Source of the DNA: Cristatella mucedo | Taxonomy: Eukaryota > Bryozoa > Phylactolaemata > Cristatellidae | DNA: 64,000 nucleotides | Reading direction: 5' to 3' | NCBI GenBank assembly: GCA_009760855.2 | Contig: WPIO01000104.1 | Location: 67,501 to 131,500, forward strand | Notes under the pieces: generated by a model | What the model was told of the DNA's origin: nothing | What the model saw: only the letters and a program-made list of their open reading frames with translations | Databases searched by the model: none | Program-made: the position numbers and the translations under genes | Part shown: in pieces, positions 48,653-59,890 of the stretch | Layout of the letters: every line of letters starts with the position of its first letter | Numbering within the stretch: the stretch's first letter is position 1

Positions 48653-51579
48653 ATGAACTACGCCGCGTTCCTGCGTACTCGCTACGAGCCCGGAGACGTG
48701 ATCAACTCGGGAATGCCGTACGCGTACGTCCTGCTGAACTCGTCGAGAGGCCGCTACTGCGCCTGCTGCGTTCGTCCCACGCCGGCGGTGAGGCTGACAG
48801 CGTGCCCCGACTGCCAGTTCGACAGCTATTGTGGACCCGAGTGCCGCCAGGCGGCGCTGGCATTCCACCGCTTCGAGTGCCCTCTGCTGGCGGCGTGGAC
48901 TCGCGGCGGTAAGCGACCGGAACAGCTGCTGTACATGACGCGTCTACTCTTTCGAACGCTTGTGCGTCAAGCGTTCGAGGGCGCCACCGACGTCGACAAT
49001 GCCGGGATGCCGCCGCTGCAGTTTCCCAGCATCGAAGATTCAGGCTGGCGAAAGACATTCAACGACCTATATAGCAACGAGGAGTCACTGAAGCGGCGCC
49101 CCGATCTCTACCAACCGACGCTGGCCAACTTCGACGAGTTTTGGCGCGGATCAGAGCGTCAGCAGTTCGAGTTACCCCGGCATGACACTGTGCTCGCCAC
49201 GTTCGGGCGGCTTCGCACCAACTGTTGCGAGCTGTACGACCCGGAGCTGTGCACCATCGGCCGGGCCATCTACCTCAGCCCGTCGGTCGTGAATCACTCG
49301 TGCGTTTGGAACTCGGTCTTTGTCACCGAAGGTCTGCGTGTCGTATGGCGAGCCACGAAAAATATAGACACAGCGAGCGAACAGGTGAGTGTGGGCAGCC
49401 TTGGTTGGCGGCTGTGAGCTAGTGCCCACGAAACCGGGCAGCTTTGTTACGGTGACCTCCCGAATCAGCCTCAGCAGGCAACGACAGCGAAGCGTGCTAA
49501 ATGCAGGCTACTTTTTGCTATGTCCCCAAAAAGGTGCTCTGCCGCAGTAACTGTGACAAAGTCATTGCCCGAACCTCTGTTCGTCAAAAAACAATAAGGT
49601 GAGACTAGTTTGGAGGCCCATACCTTGGATGGCCCAGAAAGGAAGTAAGTGGCAGTGAAAAGGGGTGTGGCAAAGAAAATCATCCCTAAAGAGTAGTAAG
49701 ACGGGGTGACTATACAGAGATGCAGACAGACAGAGAGACAGACGTTCAGACAATGAAGGAGGCTGTGGCTGCTTACATAAACCAAGCTAGAGGCATGAAT
49801 GTAGAGGTAGGAAGTAAGAGAGAGAGAGAGAGAGAGAGACAGGGAAAGAGCGGAGAGAGAGAGAGGAAAGGTAGTGGGGAGCTAAGATATGCCGAAGTTG
49901 GGTCGGTTGTCAAGTGCAGGGGTCGAAAGGCGAAAGTTCCTGTCGCAGAAGTCACTCAAAGAGAGAAGCACACAGTTTGAACTGTGTTCAAGGAAAAGTG
50001 AAGCATGACGCTTCACCTCGTTTAGGCCTGGCTCTGCTCTGAGCAGTGGTGGGCGTCGTCAATCGAAGCGAGAGTTCATCTAGCAGATGGCCCGTCTTCG
50101 ACGGGCCATCGCTGCCGTTTCATTAGCAAACAGACAGACACCTCTTTGGTACACAATTAGTTTGTTCATTACGACACAAAATTCGGGAAAGAAATCGAGT
50201 AATTCAGTGGCGAAGGTTGTTGGCCGCCGCTAAGGAGTAGGTTACCACCGTGCGAGTCGAAAGCAGGAAGCGGTTAGCCAAAGAAACATGGTGCCTCTCC
50301 CGAATTCGGCTGCTCGATAAACTGCGATGATCATCTGTGAATTCTGCGATCTTCTGGATTGACTCTTCCAAAAACTTTGCATAGCCAGCTCAGACAACCA
50401 TGAGTCGATTGCATGGAGCGGCCATACAAAGATGAACTGCCTACCACCACTCGGGTAGCAGACTCTCCTAAGACGCCGCCCGCCGGACTGGGCATATCTC
50501 AGTCATCCGCCCGCCTGGCCGTCTCGGCATGGGCACTGGAAGAGTCGCTGCGACCATCTTTGTGAGCGACTCCCACGTGTCACTGCCACCGATCAAGCGT
50601 CGATTAGTGTGCCGTACGAAGGAGGCCCAGCCGAAACGCTGGAAAATGCTTCCGCCAGCCCCCTCCTCCTCCTCCTCCTCCTCCTCCTCCTCCTCTACAG
50701 AAGCTCGGCTTCAGAAACAAAACGAAACCAGCCGTGACGTGCTGCTGGATCCTGCAGTCATCCAGCTACCACTTTGGGAAAGCTATCCTATCGCTCTTTT
50801 TGAGGCTGTGCCCTCGCCCGTGCTGCTCTCGCTAATGGGTATTTTCTTTACCACCCTAGATTTTCTACTACTACATCGACGAGTTCCTACTCTACACGAC
50901 AGCCGAGAGGCAGGAGGTGTTCAGGAACGAGTTCTTCTTCGAGTGCCGCTGCCAACTGTGCGACGGCTCCGAGGCGGCCGTGCGGCGCGACCGTCGCCTC
51001 ACGTCCATGCACTGCCTGCACGGCGACGACTGTCGCAAGATGGCCGATTGCGACTACTGCTCGGCATCCGACGAAGCCGTGGGCGCCGACGAGCGCGCTG
51101 CAGCCGAAGGCGAGGCGAAGCGCACGCTCGCCGCCATGGCCGAGTCGGAGTCGAGGGGAGAACAGGCGCTCACGGCCGAGCTGGCGTTGAGCTACCTTCG
51201 CGGCGAGCAGCGACTGGGCGTGTGCAACGTCCACGTGATCCGCATACGAGAGGGCCTGGTGCGCGCCTGCTATCAGCGAGAAGCTGATGACGATGGCGCA
51301 GCCGAGAGCTGGCGGCTGGGCGTGGCCGAAGGCCTCGTCCTGCTCGACGTGTACGAGCTGCTGCACTTCCGGCCAGCCTGGCCAGTCGGCAAGCTGCGAG
51401 TCAGCATCGGCGCCATGATGATGCGAAGCGGAGGTCAAGCGGAGGCAGCCGAGCGACAGTTCATCGAAGCACTGGAAATCCTGAGAGTCACTCACGGAAC
51501 CAACCACGAATTCTTTCAGAGCACGGAGCGACGCCTGGCGGCTTGTCGCGAGATCGTCGGGAAAGCTGAAGCTCACTAG
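48653..51579 (+). CDS. SMYD-type methyltransferase homologue, complete chimeric gene (type II)
   Basis: Exon 1 is 48653-49384 (244 codons, CAG/GTGAGT donor); exon 2 is 50860-51579 (239 codons plus TAG, acceptor CACCCTAG). The phase-0 intron is 1475 bp and the product 483 residues. The MYND finger keeps C36, C39, C51, C54, C60, C64, H72, C76. The SET motif is NHSC at 214-217 followed by VWN instead of DPN. YYID opens exon 2, then post-SET CRCQLC, CLHGDDC-RKMADC-DYC and the TPR-like end. Exon 1 matches the 14223 gene up to 48904 and the 44363 pseudogene from 48910, so it is a recombinant. No stops or frameshifts. The altered residues after NHSC touch the cofactor/active-site loop, so methyltransferase activity is doubtful. 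No N-terminal GxG motif is seen. Confidence 0.88.
49818..49868. repeat. (GA)n tract in the chimeric gene's intron
   Basis: GA repeat of about 50 bp with a CAGGGAAAGAGCG interruption. Confidence 0.9.
50662..50694. repeat. (TCC)n microsatellite near the 3' splice site
   Basis: About ten CCT/TCC units, 165 bp before the exon-2 acceptor. A shorter CTCCTC run lies at the same place in the 14223 gene (about 16619-16642). Confidence 0.9.
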
Positions 51580-52108
51580 GAGGCGATGGTAGAGACGAAG
51601 CTTCTTCGGTGGCAGCCTCTTGATTTGAGCTTCCAGCTGCTAAACGACTCCGTGGTATAGAGAGAGGTGATTTCTGCATGGCAATTTCGATCAAATTACT
51701 CGCCTTCCCGGACGCGTTTAATCCTTTTGATAATATTTAGACAGCGAAGCTGTATTCGTAGCTGTGTTATCTGCTGTGACGTGTTATCATTTCCGATTGT
51801 TATCTTCGCCATTTCGCGTTGCCATTTTGAATTGCCATTTCCGATCGACTGGGCGTTCTACTGATAAAGCGAGGAGATATCGTCAGCGACCGGTGCTGTT
51901 TTAACATCGAGTGGTCTCGAACTTTTGCTGCATTGCGCTGAGCCTTTTTTGAGCCAGTTCCGAGCCACTTCTGAGACTCGACCTCACTGAAGCTGGCTAA
52001 AAAGGATAAAAATAACAATAGTGGACGGCGCGTCGCCTTGCTCCCGGCACAAATGGTCGTGCCTCCGTAACCGCTGCTCTCGCTGGCTGCACAAGTTCAA
52101 TGCAGGGG
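51580..52108. other. 3' flank of the chimeric gene
   Basis: Diverged version of the 12823-13570 flank without the LINE insertion. ATTTCGCGTTGCCATTT and CTACTGATAAAGC are retained. No gene seen. Confidence 0.55.
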
Positions 52109-52270
52109 CTGATTCAGCAGCCTCGTTTATCTAGCTGCAGATGAGCCCTAATGGCTGTCGCTGCTGTTTGCAGTGGGCAATAAAGAATCGCCTACTATAG
52201 AACTAGAACTCACTAACTCCGTCGTAATTAGCGAGCACCATACCTCTAGGCTCAGAAATAGAAGCTAGGC
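52109..52270 (-). mobile_element. tRNA-derived SINE, diverged (third orthologous copy)
   Basis: Same position relative to exon 2 as 13571-13731. Phrases GCAGTGGGCAATAAAGAATCG and CACCATACCT remain. Confidence 0.65.
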
Positions 52271-53013
52271 CCAGACCATCGCCAACAACCTATCACATCA
52301 TAGCCGATAGTGCGAGCTCGTGGTATGCAGTGGAAACGTACTTACAGCGGTGAGGCGGTAGAAAAAACTCTCCTGGCACCGTCTGGATGAGTCTGTGAGC
52401 CACCAGCATGGTATTTACTGCACCAACGCTGCATCAGGCAATGCTGAGTGTGCGGAATTTTCTCAAGTGCACTTAAAAAGGCTACTTAATGGCAAGGCAA
52501 AATCCTCTGACGAAATGTCTGGTTCTGAAAAGAAGAATCGCTTCGGGACTTGAAATACTAACTTCCTAGACTTTCGGCTTAGTATTGCTTCGCTCGCTGT
52601 TTGGGCACTATGTGCCAATGAAAATAAAACCGACCGTTCGCTAAAACATATTCTACACTTAACCACCCTTTCCTTTCTATCAGGCTGGTGCACCTAGCTT
52701 TCGGGCGTCGACTGGAAGCACACGAATTATCGTCACCGCCCCCTGCGCCGCAGATTCAATTTCTCTGTTTGGAGTTCTGCCATTTTAGTGCGGCCGTCGG
52801 ACAGATTCGCTCGGTGACGTGTCACCTGCCGCGCCCCCTTCCTATGGATGCCTCGGCGCTCCACGGTCGCACGTCAGAAGTAACAATAGATGCAAACAAA
52901 ACGCCTCCGTGCGCCGAGATTAACGACCGCGCCGAGTGCACTATCTAGCGACCGCGACATTTGATTTCAGACCTGTCCGTGCCGCCGCGTGCAAAATACC
53001 CTCGGTCTGTGCA

Positions 53014-53249
53014 ATGATAAACGCGTTCCTAAGTCCTCGCTGCGAGCCCGTAAACGTGATCAACTCGGGAATGCCGTACGCGCGTACGCCGTACTGAACT
53101 TGCGACCGTCCCGCGCCAGCAGCGAGGCCGACCGCGCGCCCCGACTGCAAGTTCAATAGCTGCTGCGGACCCGAGCGCCGACAGGTGGCGCTTGCGTTCC
53201 GCCGTTTCGAGCGACTCCTGCTGGCGGCGTCGACTCGCAGCGGCAAGCG
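53014..53249 (+). pseudogene. SMYD type II exon 1 relic
   Basis: Reads MINAFLSPRCEPVNVINSGM, then a shifted frame ending in TGA. Further on, the phrases for the MYND finger are recognisable but several Cys codons are changed (CGACCGTCCC..., GAGCGCCGACAG). Similarity stops at 53249 after the SGKR-equivalent codons, where LINE B sequence takes over. The 5' flank (52700-53010) is homologous to those of the 14223 and 48653 genes. Confidence 0.85.
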
Positions 53250-53279
53250 TGAGTAACCAACAAAGTCGCCGTCAAAGTC

Positions 53280-53800
53280 TCTTAGCAAAGGCTACATCGC
53301 AGACACAAGCGATCGCACGCCCAATCCTTCAGATTAGGGGTAGTCTATAGCGTTTGCTTGCACGAAATATTACTGGCTCGCCAGTTGCGTCTCGGCTGCG
53401 TTAGTGCCGCGATTCGCTGTTGACCGGGCTACCAGTAAAGGTCATTTAGCCGCTGCAGCTTGTGATGAATATCGCTGCAAGACTAGACCGTAAATACCCG
53501 AGGTTCAGTCACGTGTCTCCTTTGCGGACGGAGCTGAGACAGGTCCTCGTTCGTCAACGGATAGAGAGAGAGAGCGCCTTTCTTACACTGATCGATTGGG
53601 TCACCCGCCTCGGCTCGGCTCCTCCATACCTCGCCGAGCTACTGCAAAATTCTCAGCCTCCTCCTCCTCATCGGGCGGTCAAATCCTCCATGGAACTTTA
53701 ATTAGCCGAATCGTTCCTTCGCTTAAAGATCACTGGCAACAGAAGCCCATGCTCTGCAGGTGCTAGACTGTGGAAATCAATTCCGCCACGTTGACGAAAA
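53280..53800 (+). mobile_element. LINE family B C-terminal fragment
   Basis: The plus strand at 53462-53701 reads MNIAARLDRKYPRFSHVSPL and PPYLAELLQNSQ; the region truncates the SMYD relic. Confidence 0.75.
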
Positions 53801-53860
53801 ATAATAATAATAATAATAATAATATTGCACTTGATATCAATTCCGCCACGTTGACGAAAA
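53776..53860 (-). mobile_element. Ultra-short LINE family A insertion with 25-bp target-site duplication
   Basis: ATCAATTCCGCCACGTTGACG plus AAAA occurs at 53776-53800 and again at 53836-53860. The 35 bp between (53801-53835) is (ATA)n followed by TTGCACTTGAT, the last bases of LINE A in minus orientation. So the insert carries little more than the 3' tail. Confidence 0.85.
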
Positions 53861-53864
53861 AAAA

Positions 53865-54130
53865 CATCCGCATGCAAATGTGGTTTGAACAGTGTCAGCC
53901 GGTGAATGAAATGCGTCACAGACGCTTTCCCAGCTACGAGTCGGTCTGAGGTTTGTGCGAGGTATTGCTAGACTTCCGATGCGCTATGTCAGGCTGGAGC
54001 CTCCTCGACAAAACCCAATCCGTTGCTTGCGGCTCGTGACTCAGCTACGCAGAGTTTTTTCGCTGATCGTTCTCAGTCAGCAGTTTTTTACGAGATGTCA
54101 CGGAGGTGAAGCTAAACAAGCCCCAATGTG
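53865..54130 (-). mobile_element. LINE family A 3' fragment, decayed
   Basis: Phrases CATGCAAATGTGGTTTG, GAACAGTGTCAGC, GTTTGTGCGAGGTATTG and CAGGCTGGAGCC follow the family A 3' order on the minus strand with deletions. Confidence 0.6.
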
Positions 54131-54362
54131 GCGCAATTGCGCTTTGGTGTGATTTCGCCGAAAGCGGCAATTTTTCAGCAATTTTGAGAGGACAATGGGA
54201 CAAGCCCGTCAGCGTAACACCTCCTCGCCCAACTCAGCTACGTCGCTTTCTCTTTTTTTGTGACAATTGCGCGTGTGGAGCTTCAGCTTTTAATGACTAC
54301 GGAGACACGTACGTACATGCAGCATCCAGTCGACGAGGAACCGTAAAGTGGGCTTTGAGTCG

Positions 54363-54375
54363 ACGCCGCTACTAG

Positions 54376-54459
<84 letters not shown>

Positions 54460-54621
54460 CTAGTAGCGGCGTATGTATATACATATATACATGTATATAT
54501 ATATATATATAGAGAGAGAGAGATATGTATATCTCGTATATATATATATATATATATACACACGAGATATCTATATAAATGTATATATATATATATATAT
54601 ATACACGAGATATCTATATAA

Positions 54622-54674
<53 letters not shown>

Positions 54675-54690
54675 TATATATATATATACG
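54363..54690. repeat. (TA)n tract with a long palindrome
   Basis: ACGCCGCTACTAGCTG at 54363-54378 and its exact reverse complement at 54457-54472 flank a TA run, giving a 110-bp near-perfect palindrome. The TA tract continues with two CGAGATATCTATATAAA-type repeats to about 54690. Confidence 0.95.
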
Positions 54691-54734
54691 AGTTCTGATT
54701 TGTAAAGTATTAGTCGTACTCCGTATACGGGAAT

Positions 54735-55480
54735 GCAGGGCATTTAAGAAAGCCTATTGGCCGGTCGGAGCGTGTTCTTGCAAGCCGAGGCGACTGCATC
54801 TGCTGCCGCCATGAATCCGGCACGCGGAAGTAAGGCCAGGCGAGAAGGCAAGCATAATGCCTAGCGTGATCGAGCACTTCCGCTAGCCCTACGGCACGAG
54901 CGGTGAGCTCGTCGCCAGCCAGCGCGCTCCGTCGGTTGGTCTTACGTTGGAGCAGTTGTTGCTCGCAGCGGGCGTCGATAAGTGCGGGACGCTGCGATAA
55001 GCCGTCGGCTGAAGCCAGCTCCGTCTGACGCAGCTATCTGCCACTTATCTCGCGTCAGATAGCAGTGTCGTTTGACGCTGCTATCTGCCGCGTAGATCGT
55101 GACAGTCGCCAACGAGCGCCCGAGCTGCGATTCCATCTGGTCAATAAACATACCTGCACGGGGTCAATATACCCGATTGCAAGTATCAATATACCCGTCT
55201 TGGGAAGGCAGTGAGCATACCCCGGGCTGTGGAGCCAGGGCGGCCGTTCGGGGTTCTGGGAGCGAGCCTCTCACACGGCACTGTTGCTATGCAAATCTGA
55301 GCACTTTATGCGAGTGTCGTCTGCCATAGCCGAAGAGCAGCTGTCGTTTGTCTTATTAGTTACGCACGATTGACGAAACTGTTACCTCAGACTCCGCGGC
55401 GCGTTGCTGATGGTGCAGCTGACGAACCGCTTCAGCTTAATAGTATTATTAGTAATTCAATATATTTAGAACCCTTCAGG
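54735..55480. repeat. Dispersed repeat R1, copy 3
   Basis: Same landmarks as copy 1, with a minisatellite of about three units at 55138-55200. It ends with the CGGCGCGTTGCTGATGG module and AATAGTATTATTAG. Confidence 0.65.
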
Positions 55481-55539
55481 AGTCTGACTGCCTTCGTGAC
55501 CATTTATGTATTGTATAATGGAACCACGATCTTTTGGTT

Positions 55540-55880
55540 AATGGTAACTCGGTTATTGTCAGCACGTAAAACGTGCAGAACGAAATAAATCACTAGGACC
55601 CATAGGCATTTGCGTTTCAGAAACGTGCGCACGCTTAACTGTTGACGGGTCAGCAGCTGTCGCGATGTCATTAGGTAGTGAGTTACATTCATTGGGAACG
55701 TGCGAACACGGTCTCCAAGAAACTTCAGGAAAGTTCGCAGCCCTGCTACACGATTTGCGTCAGAACGGTAGCTGGAACGACTCCTAGCCTGGTATGCTTG
55801 AGCCAGTGAATGCAGGGACCTAAAAGTGAGTGACGAAACACGAAAATCGTTGCACTGCAGAGAGCTGTTCACGCGCAGGT
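55540..55880 (-). mobile_element. LINE family A 3' fragment, decayed
   Basis: The minus strand contains RVSSLTFRSLHSLAQAYQAR, matching the family A block; similar to 5760-6110. Confidence 0.65.
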
Positions 55881-56559
55881 GCGTGCATCTCGCCAGGGCG
55901 AATGCATCACTCCGAGAGCAGCTCGCACAGCCCGACGGATATTCACGACGCCGGCGGCGGTTTTCGTGGCCGCTAAATGTGCGTACAGGTGTGGCCTATA
56001 AGTGGATATATTCCGGATATTTTCATATGCTGATATATATTCAGGACATTTTGTGGATACATTCAGGATATTGTATGGATATTTATTATGTTCCTATATA
56101 TTTAGGACGCCGGCGTTGTATGCGTGGTCGTAGTTTGCAGTCGTGGCGCGGTCTTAAGTATCGTCACGGCGTGATCGCATGTGGGTGCTAGGCTGTGGAA
56201 ATTATTTCCGCATGGTTACGTAGTGACATCCACTTTCTTGCTGCCAACCGCAACTCACGCTTTCCATCCGTTCAGAGCAGCTATCGTTATTAATGACCTG
56301 CATGCCCAGGGCACGTGACCAGGTTTATGGCACGTGACCGATCAAGGTACAACCAGTGGGCGGGGGCTCAGCACCAGCTCCACACTGTGCGAAAGCGAAA
56401 TGCTGGCTCGCTGTGCGCTCGGCTCTCAAGCGTGCGCCGCGTCTGCTCCGCCGCCGCCACCGCCGCCGCGGGCACCCGGAGAGCGCTCCAGGCGTTCGGC
56501 GTCGACGATCGGCCTCGAAGTTGTACCGGAAGCTTGACTAAGACCAGCACTAACCGAGG
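55881..56559. other. Intergenic, nothing firm
   Basis: GGATATAT-type repeats at 56000-56110 resemble 34680-34780. A possible LINE B trace (GTGCTAGGCTGTGGAAATTA) lies near 56185. GC-rich to 56560. Confidence 0.35.
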
Positions 56560-57560
56560 TAACGCCGATTGCTCCGAGTTCTTGCGATCGACATCCAGGC
56601 GAGTGATTGCACTCGCCGCTGCGTACACGAAAAGCGGATACGGGAATACTCCGCCCCTAAGAATAGCTGTTCTGCGTCCCAGTTTGCTTGTCTGTTCCTG
56701 CGTTTAATATGTATTCGAGTGATAACAGTCGATTCCGCGTGTAAGAAAATCGGACACAGGAATATTGCGCTCCTCAAAATACTTGTTCTGCTTCCCAGTT
56801 TGTTAGTCTGTAACTGTAGTGAGGAAGAACTGCAGAAGTGAGGCCAAGCGAGAAGGCAAGCATTATGCCTAGCGCGATCGAGCACTTCTGCTAGCCGTAC
56901 TGCACGAGCGGTGAGCTCGTCGCCAGCCGGCGCGCTCCGTCAGCTGGTCTCACGTTGGAGCAGTTGTTGCACGCAGCGGGCGTCGATAAGCGCTGGACGC
57001 TGCGATAAGCCGTCGGTTGAAGCCAGCGTCATCCGACGCTGCTATCCGTGCTATCTGCCACGTAGATTGCGACTGTCGCCCACCGCCGCCCGGGCTCTGA
57101 TTGCCTGGTGTCAATATACCCGATTCATGGGGTCAACATACCCGATTGCATGAGGTCAATATACCTGATTTCATGGGGTCAATATACGTGCCGAGGGAAG
57201 GCCACGAGCGTATTGCCTGTGCGACCGTCATGCCACCTATCTTGTGGCAATTGGACCTTGTGCGTACGCCGCGGCATCGGCTGCTTATCAATAGGTCCAT
57301 CTTTTCACGCGTCTCTTGTTCGGAACCCGAAGCAGAAGCAGAATCTGACCATTGAGATGATATATGCAATCACCGACGGGCAGCCGCTTGCAGCTGTAGA
57401 ATATCTGTTGGCCGTGGTGCCGAGGCGCCCGCCTGGGCACTTTCGACGTAGGGCCGCCTGGAGTCCTAGGAGCGAGCCTCGCACATGGCACTGTCGCCAT
57501 GCAACCGGACGCACTGAATCCCCTCAAAGGCGAATCATAGTATTTCAAATGCCGATTATC
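56560..57560. repeat. Dispersed repeat R1, copy 4
   Basis: It opens with two tandem units of about 115 bp (56585-56700 and 56705-56820, core CTGTTCTGCGTCCCAGTTTG), then the common R1 body. The minisatellite has about five units at 57100-57190. The GGAAGGCCACGAGCG and CCACCTATCTTGTGGCAAT phrases are shared with copy 1. Confidence 0.7.
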
Positions 57561-58720
57561 AATTTCTGAGTCACACTACCTTTTTATTTAAATATTAAGG
57601 TGGTTGTACCGTCGATCAACTTGAGAAAGTTTGCTTCCGCCCATGTGCAAATTTCAGCAATAGAGACAGCAAGGGAGTTGATAGAGTTTTGTGAGCAGGA
57701 GAGCTGGGAAGGATCCAACATAGATGCAGCTGCTTGCCGAATACATATACGTGTAGACGTGCAAGCTTAGATTGTGCTTGGCGATCACATCGGCACGAGG
57801 GAGAGTCTGAACTGTGAAACTAAGCAGACTATCTCAGATCCCTGTACTCTATAGTCGGTACTCAATTAGTTCCTCGGATGGTCTTTGTTCGCTTACATCG
57901 AGACTACGGGGTCTCCCGCAGAGACAGGCTGTGGGCCATCGCAGTGCAAGGCCGGTGATGCCCAGGTGAAATGAGCTGCCTGAATTGATCTTGCTTCTAC
58001 TTCTTAGTCAGTCTGTCAGGCCAGACGCTGGCGGCGCGACTGACGAGTGGCTTTAGCTTCGCCAGTTCAGCGTGCTGCTGCTGCTCATGCCGCTGCCTCT
58101 CAGGCGCTTGATTTCTGGCGAGAACTGTTTTCCCGTTCAGCTTCTTTTCTGTAATAATCTTGATAAATATTCATCCAAATGTATCCGATGTGGAAACTGA
58201 AGGCCAACCATTAATTTTCAAAAATTGAATAAATTGGTAAATAAAAAGCACGGCAACGCAAATGTGAAACTTATTTTACATATAGTAGGCGGCTTTTTAA
58301 TATGCCAACACAGGTGGTCCAAGCGGAATAAGCGTAAGTAGCGGAATCCCGGAAGTGGTCGGATAATGAGGTCTCGCGCATGGCGCGCCTATCGATGCAC
58401 GAATTAGCACCGGCGTCACGGTCAACTCGCACGTGTCTCGAAGCGCTCGTCGAAGTGGCGAGAAACGCAGCAGTCCTGGCTACGACCGGCGCAGTGATCG
58501 GCTCTCATGGCGCTGACGTAATGCTCGTGCAGCCCCATCGAGCGAAGACGCCCAAGGAGCCAAGGAGCTGAGCATATATGAGAGGGAAACGCTCTACACG
58601 TCACGATATGCGGTTTTTCTACATTTCTGGGAATACCGGAGCTGAGTTTGCATTTTTCGTGACGGTAGCCAGCTTGCTTTGGGTCGGAGCTGCTCGTGCA
58701 ACTGAAGTAAACCACTTCAT
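57540..58720. repeat. Segmental duplication SD3, second copy (with LINE A remnant)
   Basis: Collinear with 6480-7700. 57540-57800 is the LINE A palm-region remnant on the minus strand; 57900-58720 is non-repeat-like sequence shared with 6840-7690. It lies upstream of a type I SMYD gene in both places. Confidence 0.65.
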
Positions 58721-59299
58721 TTGATTTAAACTTAATTTTTCTTTCATAAATAAATTAATTTAATTTAATTTGATGTAATTTAAGATTAATTTTCATTTCA
58801 CTCCTTACTACGTTCGCATAGCCAAAACCATGCTTATCGTCAACCCTACTAAAGCGTGTGGTAGTGCTCTCTTGATTGTATTCTGCACGTATTATACACG
58901 TGAGCCTTTTAATTATGCAGGGTAAAGGACTGAACAGTTCTCACTCTGTAAGTAATTAGCGGAAGTTAACGTACGCACCGGCGGTTCGAGCGTATCGAAT
59001 TATAAGCCAGTATTCCGAGCTCCGCTCGCCCGCAGAGTTCGCTCCGCAGCCTTTAAGATTGCAGCTGCTTACGGGACGGGTGAGGCGGACCGAGGGCGAG
59101 TCAATATGCCAGCTCTGGCGTACGGGGAGCCGCGGTGAGTAAGAGCTTGTAAAATAAAGGCCTGGCGACGGTCACTTAACATTGAAACGTTGTGAAGACC
59201 ATTCCCTTGCAGTGATCCGCCGCACAGACCGCCTTGCAGCGCCCACATGTAGCGTACGATGTACAGGCTAGTGCTCCAGCCCTCAGCTAGTCACAGACC
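58721..59299. other. Intergenic, nothing recognised
   Basis: AT-rich then GC-rich; no gene seen. Confidence 0.35.

Positions 59300-59890
<591 letters not shown>

Larger units (their letters stand above)
45687..48904 (+). repeat. Segmental duplication SD1, copy 2
   Basis: Nearly identical to 11487-14474. It holds about 240 bp (about 48020-48270) missing from copy 1. Similar sequence in the independent third flank (about 52360-52650) shows this is the ancestral state. Confidence 0.85.
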
